64,000 nt of DNA from Hordeum vulgare subsp. vulgare (Eukaryota; Streptophyta; Magnoliopsida; Poales; Poaceae): assembly GCF_904849725.1 (NCBI RefSeq), contig NC_058520.1, positions 345,523,670-345,587,669 on the forward strand, written 5' to 3'. The notes below the pieces were generated by a model, which saw nothing but the letters and a program-made list of their open reading frames with translations, ran no database searches and had not been told where the DNA came from. The translations under genes were made by a program, and so were the position numbers. Positions 45,166 to 56,810 of this stretch are shown one piece after another. Position 1 is the first letter of the stretch; the number at the start of each line of letters is the position of its first letter.

Positions 45166-47080
45166 TGACCAAGCTCCAAGACTACGAGCATGAGGACGGT
45201 ACCACCAGGATGTCCAAGCCCGACGAGCTCCAAGACAACGCTCCCAAGTTTGACTTCACCGCCATCCCTCTTTGTGGCATTGATAATGCCGAGTCTACCA
45301 TGACTCTTTTTGAAGACGGTGCGACAACGACTCCGACTATGAAGTCACTCAAGGGACATGCTTTGGAGGCAAGCGACAAGGTGGTGAGCAAGGATGATGC
45401 TTCCATATTTGGAGGCCAGAGTGATTATGTGCCATCTTCGGCCTTCATCCACAACGACGGTGACATGATGGTTGAGCATGTGATTTTCCCTTCGACTGGA
45501 ACAGAGTTTGGAGATGAGTTGAGAGACTTTTGCCACCATATTGAGAGTGAGAGTGACTTCACCACTAGTCCCATATATGATGAGTTGCCCCAATTCCCAT
45601 GTGAGGAGAGCCACAACCCTCACCACTTGAGTGAGATGAGTGACTCCACCATATGTGAGTATGAGTGCCACTACCTAGAGGGAGTGAGTGAGCCACCACT
45701 ACATAGAGCGAGTGAGGTAGTTGATAGGGAATATGAGGCATTTTTTATTTCTAACAACTTAACCTCTACCTCTACTGTATCTTCTCATTTGGTGCTAGGT
45801 CACATACATGATGACACGACCATCCTTGACGACTTCGTCCTCCCTTGGTACAAGACGATGGCCATGGTGGAATATGTTGCAGCCCCCTGTATGGTTCCAT
45901 CATGATGAAGATGACCACGATTTGGTCTTTGCCTCCTCACCTACACCACTTGAGTGGAACGGAAAGTTAACATAGGTGAAGGTGGTGCTCTTGTACCACT
46001 AGTGTACATTGATTGCTTGCATGATGACGACCCCCCTATTGCCATGCTTCATGATTATGTGACTTTCACATGTGATGAATTGCCCATTTATGATGAGTTT
46101 GACGATTCTAATGTGGATTCTATTAGATGTGATGTCATGTTACATAGGATATCATGTGAAAATTCTATTGGTCGCATCATGTTTGACAATCCGCTTAACT
46201 TGTCATATGCTATGCATGAAATCACTCATATTGCATCTTTGCAATCTCATTGTAGTAACTATGCATATGCCATTAAAATAAACCCAATTTGCACATATGG
46301 CATAGATGAAAAGCCCATGGTTATTGGCATTTGCTTTTCTTGTGATGATATTGTCATGGTCCCTTTGCATCATTTGGGCAACTGTTCTTATACGCCATGC
46401 CATGATTACCATGCTTTGAATGTGTGTTTTTTGGATGTTTTCCATGTTCTCCGAATTATGCTTCCGCTATTGAACATGAGGAGACCCCCATAGTTTCCAC
46501 ATACATATTAGGAGATTTTGTTCCATCCCATCCATTGCATGATTCCAACAATTGTGTGCACAATACGATAGCCATTGCTATGAATGATATGCTTGTCCCA
46601 CATACTTACTATAATTTGCGTCTCAATCATGTTGTGGATAATAACTATCATTGAATGATGGGCGACATATTTATATACCATGCCTCAAATTTCTTTGAGC
46701 ATTGCTTATATTGTGCTAACTCTCACGTGCACATACACATCATGATCGATGATGTGTACATTTACCATGCACACACTTTGTTTGGTGTGTCTCCTTGTTG
46801 TGTAGGTACACATGATTCCTCATCAACCTCACAAGCACACGAGTTGACGAAACAAGCTCTAGTGAGAAAGGAAGACATGTGCCACCATGTACCGCTTACC
46901 CTCGACCAAATCTTATTGCACAAAGACTTCGCCCATTTCTTCTACATGACCCTCACATGGTTATGGTTTATTGTCCATTACACATCCTATGCCCATGTTA
47001 CCATGCTCACTTTGCATGATATGCTTATTTATATGCCTTCGCCATGCATTTTTGTGCCCCATGCCTTTCATCTCACATGA
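45166..47080 (+). pseudogene. Unrecognised non-pol reading frame of element C
   Basis: It continues in frame from Gag to 45905 and then, after stops and frame changes, through 45954-46493, 46424-46654 and 46655-47080. Composition is unusual: rich in His, Asp, Ser, Tyr and Cys, with repeated HDDDPP, CHHVPLTLDQ and IYHAH words. I see no protease, RT, RNase H or integrase motif. The function is unknown; it may be a long non-coding stretch that evolved from coding sequence, but its openness over 700-bp pieces suggests former selection. Confidence 0.5.
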
Positions 47081-47142
47081 CACTTGATTCTCGTATTTGT
47101 ATGTGTGTTTGCAAGCTTGGTGGAGATATTACTTGGTTATTA

Positions 47143-47235
47143 CTCCCTCCATCCCAAAATAACTATCTTAATCTTAGTATAAATTTGTACTAGAGCTAGT
47201 ACAAAGTTGAGACACTTATTTTGGGATGGAGGAAG
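47143..47235. mobile_element. Stowaway MITE (Tc1/mariner type), 93 bp
   Basis: Terminal inverted repeats CTCCCTCCATCCCAAAAT and its complement ATTTTGGGATGGAGG(AAG), flanked by TA on both sides (47141-47142, 47236-47237). The interior is AT-rich and foldable. It is inserted in the 3' internal region of element C close to AAGCTTGGTGGAGA. Confidence 0.93.
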
Positions 47236-47255
47236 TACCATGTTTGCTTTGTGCT

Positions 47256-47793
47256 TGCCGGTGTCAAAACCGGTGGATCTTGGGTAGGGGTCCCGAACTG
47301 TGGACCTTGGATCGATGGGTTACAGGAGATGAAGGAGACATTATTTACCCAGGTTCGAGTCACCTTGAGGAGGTAAAAGCCTACGTCCTGCTTGATTATA
47401 TTGATGGTGTATGAGGATTACACAGTTGTTCTACCTCGAGATCATATGAGCTAAAACCCTAGATGAGTCAACTTGCCTATGCGAAGGAAACCCTCTGGTT
47501 TATATAGATACCATGGGTCCCTAGGGTTACATACAACCAGCATCAGCCAGGGGCAGATGTGCCAATCTAGCCTACTCAACTTGGATGACACGCCAATCTT
47601 CAGAGCCTTCCTACTTGTGTACGAGGTCCTCATGCAGTCTGGTCTTCAATAATGGGTCCCACTAGGTCGGCCTATGAACAATGGCCCAACCTCCCAAGGA
47701 CCCCTTAATCTCGGACTACCTCAGCATCCTCCGAACTAGCATCCAATGCCGATGTATATGGTCTTCGGCAGCTCCTTGTATCTAGAGTAATCA
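47256..47793 (-). repeat. 3' LTR of element G (inner edge approximate)
   Basis: It starts TGCCGG. The minus strand has purine-rich ATGGGGGGAAC just inside (about 47809-47819), which may be the polypurine tract. No partner LTR remains. Confidence 0.55.
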
Positions 47794-48152
47794 GCTCGTG
47801 AGGTGAGTTCCCCCCATATTCTGCTAGTTTAAACTTGGTCATTTGGTGATGTCATGCCTTTCAAACATGCACTGGTTAGTCAGAAGGCCAAAAGGCCCAA
47901 GTGTGCACAATTCCTCATCTGATAGCCTTTCTGGCGGAAGGTCGCAATATTTAGTTGTGACAAAAACTCGATTCACGGATTGATGTCGCTTTCTCACGAG
48001 CACGTCTTGTCAATGTGGAGATCATGCCCCGCATTTAAGGGGATATGGGTAAAGGTTTTGATAATCCCACGCATGTTCATCAACGTGGTCGTTTCGGGAA
48101 GTGGTTGGGCCTGCGGCGCAATAAACGGGAACCCTTGGCCTAGCGCCCCCCC

Positions 48153-48160
48153 ATAAAAGG
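48153..48160 (+). promoter_or_regulatory. TATA box for the antisense ORF of element G
   Basis: ATAAAAGG in a GC-rich surrounding, about 125 bp before the ATG at 48284. It suggests an own promoter, antisense to the element's main transcript. Confidence 0.5.
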
Positions 48161-48283
48161 GAAAAAAGATCCACACAACAACCACATGCATTCCAGACTC
48201 GACCCCCTCCCATTCTAGCCTCCAAGCGCCCATATCCATTTCGCTTTTCGTACTCTCCCAGCCGTCCTCACCCAAACCTCACG

Positions 48284-51200
48284 ATGGCCGGATCAGGTTC
48301 CCACACCAAGTGGGAGGTCTCGTGCATCTCCGACCAGGATATCCGGGAGCTGAAGGACTCCGGCTATATTTCGCCGGATATCGCTCACCATGCGCTGGAG
48401 GAAGGCCAGGTGGTGCCCACTCCAAGGCTAGGAGAAAGAGTAGTGTTCGTCCCCCACTTCATATGGGGACTAGGCTTCCCACTCCACCCCTTCGCCAGGG
48501 GCCTGGTGTTCTACTACGGGTTAGATTTTCTTGATCTCCTGCCGATGTTCTACTACGGGTTAGATTTTCTTGATCTTCTGCACATCTCTTCATTCATTAT
48601 CCTTTGTGAGGCCTTCTTGTGGGTTCATCCCACTTTGGCTTATGGCTCAACACTTTCAATGTCAAGGCAAAGTCAGTGAGCGGCCAACACGCCGATTGCA
48701 GTGGGGCCGTGATCAGCAAACTCCCCTGGGTCGAATGGTCGGTGGGCACATTCATCGACACCATCAAGGCCTGGCAAAATGGGTGGTTTTACATCACTAA
48801 GCCTCGGGAGGCAAGCTGGTCGGCGCCTGCCGAGTTTTGGTCCGGACCCCTGAGAGGCTAACCTCGTGGGTGAAAAGAGGTCTGGACTGGGGATCGTCCT
48901 CGGAGGTGAAGGCGCCGCAGAAGCGCACCAAGCAGATGGTGGAGGCGAATGTTGAGCTGGCCGGCATGGTTTAGGTCATGCTCCACCGCCGATTCCTTCC
49001 CTGCCAACGCCGGGACACTCCAATATGGTCCTACAAGCTCGGTGGCGCTGGCAGCATGACCCAATTCTACCACACTACCCCCGAGAAGTTGTGGAAAGTG
49101 ATGTTCAAACCTCAACAAGAATGGCCGACCGAGGAGGAAGACGTCGACTTGGATGCCGCTCACCCTCCCTTAGAGGTATGACCATGCCTTTATTCTTTAT
49201 TTAAAGCTGCTAATCAGAGATCTTATTCTTTCTCCCACCGATCTTTGTAGGCTGGGTGGAGAAGGCCAAGAAAATAAACGACGCAACCCCCATGCCCGAG
49301 GACCCGAGGTCACAATTGCTGACTGCGATGCTGGTGGTGGCGGCATACACGACACTAGAGAAAAAGGATAAGAAGAAAAAGGAGATCTGTGGGGGTCTTC
49401 GATCAAGGAGTCCTCCGAATACCAAGTCCGTAGACACCCACACCTCCGCCGTCTACGAGGAAGAGGAGGCGGAGGATGGAGAGGAAAAAGATTCCCTCCA
49501 AACAAGAAAGAGGGGGGCCGGAGAACGCCAAGTAGGGCATGCCTCCCCAGGCCCTGAAGAGACCCTACAAAAGCAAGGTCGTCCTTCCTGACGACAAGCC
49601 ATATTCTGATGAGGACTTCGAGGCCTTCTAAAGGGTCCCCTGAAGAACCCCGATGGTCAAGCCCCCGGCCCTAAGGTACAGAATCCGAATTATATTTAAT
49701 GAATTATACTGAGCTTTCGTTGATAATCATACATTATCTTTTCTCTGCCGCAGCCCTGCCCGAGACCTCCCACGTACCAAGTCTCGGGGGGTTCACTACC
49801 GACGTAACTAGCGGAGAGCGGAAATGCATTCCACACAACTCTCCGTCAATCGTTGGATGAGGTTGCGGAGGTGACATCCCGCCAAGCCTCTCCGAACACG
49901 GGGGACGAGGTGGTGATGGCCGAGGTAAATGCCTTAGCCACCGAAGACCGGGAGGTCCCAGCCAAGGTTCATGCCTCGGTCAATGGGATACAGGAGGTCG
50001 ATCCCCTCCCAAAGAGGAGAGAGGGAGGCCTGGATTCATACGAGCTTCCTTCGGATACAACTCCAAGGAGCTCTCCTCCTCCGACATCTTCAGCGTTGCC
50101 TACGGTGCCGCCTGTGACAGAACAGGCTGCGGCCGAGTGGCCTACCATGATGGAGGAGGCCCTATCTGGCTCATCTATCGTCGATGAACATCACACCCTT
50201 ATGGGTGCGATTCTGAAAAGCATCTAGTCCATTGATAGCGGACCGAAGGGAGCCTTCAGCGGTTTGCTCGCAAGCTTCAAGGTAAACCAATTAACGTTAA
50301 TTTTGTTTATAAGATTTTTACATGCCTTATCGGTATGATAGACCCCGAGCCATGGGTGAGTTGAAAAAGTTGCCCATGGCTCAAAATAACTTATGGTCTT
50401 TGAACAAAATCAGTTCGGGGACCCATGAACTATAACAACTCAGTGGGGTACTTCGACCAAATATCCTAATCCCGTTAACGTGGATGTGTATAAAATCCTA
50501 TTCTGTTTTTGCAGGCCTCATCCTTGGCTGTGGCTAACAATGCCCTTGAACTTGCCGAGCTGCCCCGAAAACTCCAGGTTTCTGATGAGGAACTTAGCCG
50601 ACTTAATAGTCGTTTAGACAAGAAGCAAGGTAAGCTTAATGCATGCCACTCAGACTCTTGTTATACTTTAATAGTTTAGTATTGTGTGGCTTTTGTATAT
50701 GACTTCGTGATTTCGATTATGTCAGCAGCCATGGACATGGAGTTGGAGAAACTTCAGGCCGAATTGGAGAAGGCCAAGCAGGAGGCTGCGGCTCATAAGA
50801 TGGTGGCGGAGCAAACCGTCGCCAAGCTAAACTCGCTGAAGATCGAGAGCGACATGCACAAGGCTAGAGTGGCCGAGGTCCAGCAGGAGCTGCAAGATGC
50901 GAGCGCCAAGAGCGAGGCCTTGGAACAAAAGTTTGAGGAACAAGCGACCGATCTCTCCAAGCTGTACACCGAGCTCAAATCAAAGCGGGTAGGGAGGCGC
51001 TTCTTTGAAGAAGAAGTGCGCCAGGCCAAGAAGATTGCGGTTGGTAAGCCATACTTACTGCAAAGTGCCTTTGGTGGAAACATGTTTGCATTTCTTACAC
51101 AACTATTGCGTTCCTCGGGCGCCTTTACGGACCTGCCGTGGAGTGGAGTAGACGCGGCCAAGCACTACGCGGTCCACGATGGGGACACCTAGCAGAGGCT

Positions 51201-51600
51201 TTTCTCGGCGCAGTTTCAGACTCCCGAGCCCACCCCCTTTCTTGTCAATCAGATTAAGTAGCTCATGGAGTTGCATAGGATGGCAGAGCCGGCCATGAAA
51301 GACCACTACATCTAATTATGGCCTACCGATCCTCTGCCAAGCAATTACTTCAGCTTAGTGCATAAGTTGTGCGATGTCGTGTCTCCGCTCGAGGTCCTGA
51401 AGTGCTCTGTCTGCATAGAGGGAGCTCGGATGGCTTTTGCTAGGACCATCATGCAGTGGCAGGAGTGAAGCCCATGACGATGGCAGCCACACCTCCGCCT
51501 CGTGGAAAGGAACATAGGAGGCCAGAGCTTTATTTCTCTGCCGCGACGGAGGGTGCTCGAGCGATCGAAGCCCATTGTCCTAAAGATGTAATCTATGAGT
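48284..51600 (+). pseudogene. Antisense ORF of element G ('putative gypsy type transposon' family)
   Basis: ATG at 48284 (MAGSGSHTKWEVSCISDQD). The conserved N-terminal domain runs GLGFPLHPFARGLVFYYGLDF, then in other frames HFGLWLNTFNVKAK, WQNGWFYITKPRE and MLHRRFLPCQRRDTP to about 49160. A Pro/Ser-rich middle follows (49853-50227). Consistent GT-AG introns separate exon pieces ending at 50281, 50515-50629 and starting at 50726. The last exon encodes a long coiled coil (about 50745-51000) and a conserved tail with SSGAFTDLP, ELHRMAEPAMKD and VCIEGARMAFAR up to about 51460. Frame changes and stops (for example 51190, 51259, 51313) make it inactive. A 39-bp tandem duplication repeats FYYGLDFLDLL. 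The role of this protein in such elements is not known. Confidence 0.7.
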
Positions 51601-52848
51601 AGGGATACTGTAATGTCCCTTGGAAAATATATCATTATGAAACTTGCCCCAATGTAATGCACTTTTAATTATTTTTTGACTCCTATTTTGGCCGTTTAAT
51701 ATGAAAGTTTCTAGTCGTCGGCTTCAGCCCCCATGTAGACACTACAAATGGTGTGTTGACATTCGAACTATGACCCTTAATCGATGTATCAGTGCCTGGA
51801 GGCAGTAGTGTGTGAAGGAAACGAGGCAATTGGACTATTCGACTTTAGTGCTTTCACTTAACCTTAGGAGCTTGAATTTGGGGGCTAGCCGCCAGTTTTT
51901 TGTGGTAGTTAGATGAACCGAACATTGAAATAGTTACCACCAGGGTTGCAAAGGTACAAACTTCTCAGTATAACACAGAATCAAACTTCCATCGATTTGT
52001 AGTATTTAAGCTCAGATTGCAGACCGGTTCCCACTCATTATGACAGTCAGTTTTCGGCTTTCTCCTCTAAGGTATTTTGGTCAGGCCATCTGGGAATACA
52101 ATCGGAGTGGTTCTCCCTTTACCCCTTCAGTCGAACTAGCAGAACATAAGGGGGTAAGCATAGGAGCGGGGCAACCCAACTATTGACACGAGACATAATT
52201 CGGAACCAATGCATATAAATAAATATCCAAGAAAATCGAACACTAAAAAAATGGCAGTGACGGGGTGGTGCTCGGGGCGTTATTTATCCAAGCCCCCGGT
52301 CCATTAGCCGATCACACTTGACACTTATTAAACAAATCTACCCTTCTGCGCTAATCAGCAGAACACGTATGTATGTAAAGATAGTGTAAAAGAAGTATAT
52401 GAATAATACTTACTATAATTCATGGCACCAAGGTAGTTGTTACAGGGAACTATTGTTTTGAACAACATATTTCAAGGCGACCTTATATCCATGGCCTATC
52501 ATGGGTGACTTGACGTTCGCCCTTCTTCCAGCTGCGCGGTTTCTCCTATACTTCTTAGAAGGGAAGGGTAGTATCCTTTAAAGGTGGTTATTGTCGCTAG
52601 GCGGACCATGAATAGAGGGTCTTGAGAAGATGTCGTGCTATAGGTGAGGTTGACGCTTGAGAGATCCTTAAAGGAATCTCGTACTTGTGTGTAACTCGGC
52701 AATACATTTGGACCGCAGTTTGGTCGAACCGAACATATGGACCTTGGTGGTGGAGCCCCACAGCTGCCCATGGTATTTTGAGAATAAAATTGTGTCTATG
52801 AGGGACATACCTTATGGGTGACTGGGCTGTGTCGTGGGGAGCGTATCC
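51601..52848. other. Internal region of element G without supportable gene
   Basis: Mixed composition. Minus-strand open frames (for example 52499-52771) show no recognised domain. It separates the antisense ORF from the protease-type fragment, and RT and integrase are expected here but absent. Confidence 0.45.
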
Positions 52849-53197
52849 CTATTTGTTTTTAGCCGGAGACATCTCCGGGGGATCCGATTGAGCTTGGGCT
52901 CGCTTGCCCGCCTGCCGTGCCTCGATGGCGAGCTTGTTGCTTGATGATTCGTTGTTGTATTGGCATTCAGCTGCCAAGGCTACTGTGTGCTCCTTGATCT
53001 GGAGGGAGCGTTCTGTATTGCCGTTGACAGTGATAACACCTCTGAGTCCAGGCATCTTGAGCTTTAGGTAAGCGTAATGAGGCACATCACTGAAGTGTGG
53101 GAATGCTGTGCGGCCGAGTAGAGCATGGTAACCGCTGCAGAAAGGGACGATGCCGAAGATTAAGTCCTCATTGTGGAAGTTGTCGGATGAGCCAAAC
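52849..53197 (-). pseudogene. Gypsy protease-region fragment of element G
   Basis: The minus strand reads FGSSDNFHNEDLIFGIVP, then YHALLGRTAFPHFSDVPHYA and YLKLKMPGLRGVITVNG, which is the segment after the aspartic protease active site in plant gypsy polyproteins (LGR-AF motif). The upstream part with the active site is beyond the element E insertion at 53198. It stops at 52849, before any RT. Confidence 0.75.
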
Positions 53198-54710
53198 TGT
53201 AGGATCGAAAGTATGTCTAGAGGGGAGGTGATTAGACTACTTGACAAGATAATTTTTTTCCTTTTCCCAATTTTACTTGAGAGGCAGCTACGATAGTTAT
53301 AACAAGTCCAGTACACCCTACACATGTAGTTCTAGTAGTATAGCAGCGGAAAGTAAACATGCAAGTGTAAATAGAGGAGTAAGGTAGGGTGGTCAAATAC
53401 ATGAGGTTGAGACGGTGAATTTTGGCATGGTTCCGATAGGTAGCGCTATCGTACGTCCATGTTAGTGGAGACTTCAACCCACGGAGGGTAACGGTTGTGA
53501 GAGTCCACAGAGGGCTCCACTCCCGGAGGGTCCACAAATAAGCGGCCTTGTCTATCCCACCATGGCTTCCGTCCATGGAGGACTAGCCTTACTCATGGTA
53601 GATCTTCACGAAGTAGGCGATCTCCTTGCCCTTACAAACATCTTGGTTCAACTCCACAACACGAAGTAGGAGGCTCCCAAGCGACACCTAGCCAATCTAG
53701 GAGGCACCACCCTCCAAAAGGTAATAGACGAGGTAGATCAATGAAATCCTTTCTCTTGTGCTTCTAAAGATAGTCTTCTCAACACAAATCACTCTCTCAT
53801 AGAATATGCATGGGTGGGAGAGGTTGACTTGGTGGAAAGAAGTTTGGGGAGGCTGGAGATCAAGTTTCAAATGATTGAATTGGAATATCTTGGTCTCAAC
53901 ACATGAGTAGGTGGTTCTCTCTCAGAAAATGGATCTGGAAATGAAGTGTGTGTTCTGAGTGCTTCTCCCATGAATGAGAGGTGGATGGAGGGGTATATAT
54001 AGGCAACAGCCAAAATCCAACCATTACTCACAAAAGACCAAACTCGGTGACACCGAAGTTGGAAACTCGGTGGTACCGACTAGCACTAAAGGTGTAAACT
54101 TTTGAATCTCGGTGAGACCGATATATACAACTCGGTGGCACCGAAAAGGTGACTAACGGTCAGATGGCCAAACTCGGTGGCACCGATACTCAAACTCGGA
54201 AATTCTGATTTTGTGTATCTTGGCAACAGAATATTGGTCACTCAAACTCAGTAGCACCGATGCAGTTTCGGTTGCACCGATTTGGTGGGAATGTCTAGGG
54301 TTCTGTGTGAGGTTCAAACTCGGTGGGTCCGATGTGGAAATGTTAGTGACACCGAATTTGTGAATGTGGAACTTGATAGAGTGGATATGTGGGAAAAATG
54401 ACTGAGTGTTTTGGTGGCTAACTTTGAACATTTGAGCAATCAGTTCATTTTAGTACCTCACCCCCTTCTAATAGTATCAACTTTCCTATGGACTCAAAAA
54501 GTGATTTCTCACAAATATAAAATGAAGAGTCTTCTAGCTTGAAGCTTGAGCCAATATTCTTCCTTCCTTGCATCAAGGGGCATCTCCACAAAAACCTTAA
54601 GCCATAACATCTTTTGAACTTTTCTGAAATATACTTGGAGAACACATTAGCCAATGATGCATATGTTGTGATCAATTATCAAAACCACCGTAGGGAGCAA
54701 TTGTGCTTTA
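53198..54710 (-). repeat. 3' LTR of element E
   Basis: 1513 bp, similar throughout to the element A and B LTRs. TATA box on the minus strand near 53993-54002. Three perfect CGGTGnCACCG palindromes at 54045-54055, 54133-54143 and 54175-54185, and more imperfect ones. The outer minus-strand start is TTAAAGC instead of TGAAAGC. Confidence 0.85.
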
Positions 54711-55179
54711 AATCTCGCCCTTTTTGGTAATTGATGACAACATATAGATCAAAGCTTCGACAAAAGTTAAAATCAATGATTAGAATCGACACTTTGAGAA
54801 GTATGTGCCCCTAAATTTGTGCATTATTTTAAATTTGCGTTTGAATGCAAATGCATAATCGATTAGGATCATGGGTTACTCTTCCATCTCAGATACATCT
54901 TGGTGGTGCGTAAAAATAATAGCAATGCACATGACACCAACAAGATAAGTGAGTGATCATCACAAGGATAGCTAAGAGATGATATTGTAGCATCACACGG
55001 GATAAAACGTATGATCAATCACACAGATAGGATAAAGTCATCCAACAACCAAAGTTTTTAAAACCAAATGAGAGCAAATAATAATAAAGTCAAAAAGCTC
55101 GTTCTCTCACACGAAGTCTATGATATATACATTTCTCCCCCTTTGGCAACAAGTTACCAAAAGGCTCAAAAGTATAGAA

Positions 55180-55388
55180 CTACTCGTCTTTCTGGGCAGC
55201 TGATGATGGAGTCGATAGAACAACATCTGCGAAGTCGTCTGCTGATGTCCCTGGAGCTGGAGGAGTTAATACTGGATGTGCTTGAGTTGGAGCTGGTGCT
55301 GAAGGTGCTGAAGATGTCTGACCTATCTCGTGAGCTAGAACAGCAGCTGACCGAGGCTTCGTGCTGAACCTAATAGTAGTGGTAGGAG
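55180..55388 (-). pseudogene. C-terminal piece of an extra ORF in element E
   Basis: About 69 codons open on the minus strand, cut by element F at its start: RFSTKPRSAAVLAHEIGQ, then a Ser/Pro/Ala-rich tail with SAPAPTQAHPV ending AAQKDE. It lies between pol and the 3' LTR, where SIRE elements carry an additional (env-position) ORF. No membrane or envelope motif is visible in this piece, so the function is open. Confidence 0.45.
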
Positions 55389-56809
55389 TGTTGGAAATAT
55401 GCCCTAGAGGCAATAATAAATTAGTTATTATTATATTTCTTTGTTCATGATAATCATTTATTATCCATGCTATAATTGTATTGATTGGAAACACAATACT
55501 TGTGTGGATACATAGACAAAACACTGTCCCTAGTAAGCCTCTAGTTGACTAGCTCGTTGATCAAAGATGGTCAAGGTTTCCTGACCATAAGCAAGTGTTG
55601 TCACTTGATAACGGGATCACATCATTAGGAGAATCATGTGATGGACCAGACCCAAACTAATGAACGTAGCATGTTGATCGTGTCATTTTGTTGCTACTGT
55701 TTTTCTGCGTGTCAAGTATTTATTCCTATGACCATCCAATATGGGCATCCAGGTCCCGCTATTGGATATTGACCGAGGAGTCTCTCGGGTCATGTCTACA
55801 TAGTTCTCGAACCCGCAGGGTCTGCAAACTTAAGGTTCAACGATGTTTTATACGTATTTGAGTTATATGGTTGGTTACCGAATGTTGTTCGGAGTCCCGG
55901 ATGGGATCATGGACGTCACGAGGGTTTCCGGAATGGTCCGGAGACGAAGATTGATATATAGGTTTGTCTCATTTGGTTACCGGAAGGTTTTCGGGCATTA
56001 CCGGGAATGTACCGGGAATGACGAATGGGTTCCGGAGTTCTACCGGGAGGGGCCAGCCCACCCGGGAAGAAGCCCAAATGTTTTGTGGGGGCACACCAGC
56101 CCTTAGTGGGCTGGTGGGAAATCCCAAGAGGGCCCTTGCGCAGAGATAAAGAAATCAAAGAGAAAAAGAAAAAAAGGGGGAAGTGGGAAAGTGGAGAAGG
56201 ACTCCACCTTCCAATCCTAGTTGGACTAGGATTGGAAGGGGAGGACTTCACCCCTTGCTTCGGGCAACCCCTTGGGGCTCTCTTGAGCCTCAAGGAAGGT
56301 CCCTCCCGCCCTCCTATATATACTGAGGTATTATGGCTGATTTGAGACAACTTGGCCACGACAGCCCGACCACATACCTCCACAGTTTTTCCTCTAGATC
56401 GTATTTCTGGGGAGCTCGGGCGGAGCCCTGCTGAGATAGATCATCACCAACCTCCGGAGCGCCTTCACGCTGCCGGAGAACTCATCTACCTCTCCGTCTC
56501 TCTTGATGGATCAAGAAGGCCGAGATCATCATCGAGCTGTACGTGTGCTGAACGCGGAGGTGCCGCCTGTTCGGCACTAGATCGGAGCGGATCGTGGGAC
56601 GGATTGCGAGACGGTCCGTGGGACGGTTTGCGGGGCGGATCGAGGGACGTGAGGACGTTCCACTACATCAACCGCATATCTTAACGCTTCCTGCTGTGCG
56701 ATCTACAAGGGTACGTATATCGGAAATCCCCTCTCATAGATGGACATCACCATGATAGGTCTTCGTGCGCGTAGGAAATTTTTTGTTTCCCATGCGACGT
56801 TCCCCAACA
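55389..56809 (+). repeat. 5' LTR of element F, 418 bp deleted
   Basis: 1421 bp. It passes directly from accat to ccaat at 55735, where the 3' LTR has an additional 418 bp (62194-62611). TATA box TATATATA at about 56314-56322. Confidence 0.88.
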
Positions 56810-56810
56810 G

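Larger units (their letters stand above)
47256..53197 (-). mobile_element. Element G: gypsy-type retrotransposon with antisense ORF, truncated
   Basis: The left end TGCCGGTGTCAAAACC is the minus-strand 3' LTR terminus. Gag/protease-type sequence on the minus strand (52849-53197) and an intron-containing ORF on the plus strand (48284-51600) lie inside it. This plan (pol one way, extra ORF the other way near the 3' LTR) is known from Tat-lineage gypsy elements such as Grande. RT, RNase H and integrase are missing, and the right part is interrupted by element E and then lost. Confidence 0.6.
53198..55388 (-). mobile_element. Element E: SIRE/Maximus-like copia, 3' part only
   Basis: A complete 3' LTR (53198-54710) plus about 680 bp of adjoining internal sequence with a purine tract and the end of an extra ORF. 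The rest was separated by element F and later lost at the 62833 junction. It is inserted in the protease region of G. Confidence 0.8.

Noticed and set aside
50686..51192. Coiled-coil gene as an independent host gene
   Set aside because: It is the last part of the antisense ORF of gypsy element G: splice sites join it to upstream pieces and its tail motifs are those of that transposon family.
55068..55367. Plus-strand 99-codon Leu/Glu-rich frame
   Set aside because: It is the complement of the Ser/Pro/Ala-rich extra ORF of element E, and its leucine-rich appearance is a by-product of that composition.
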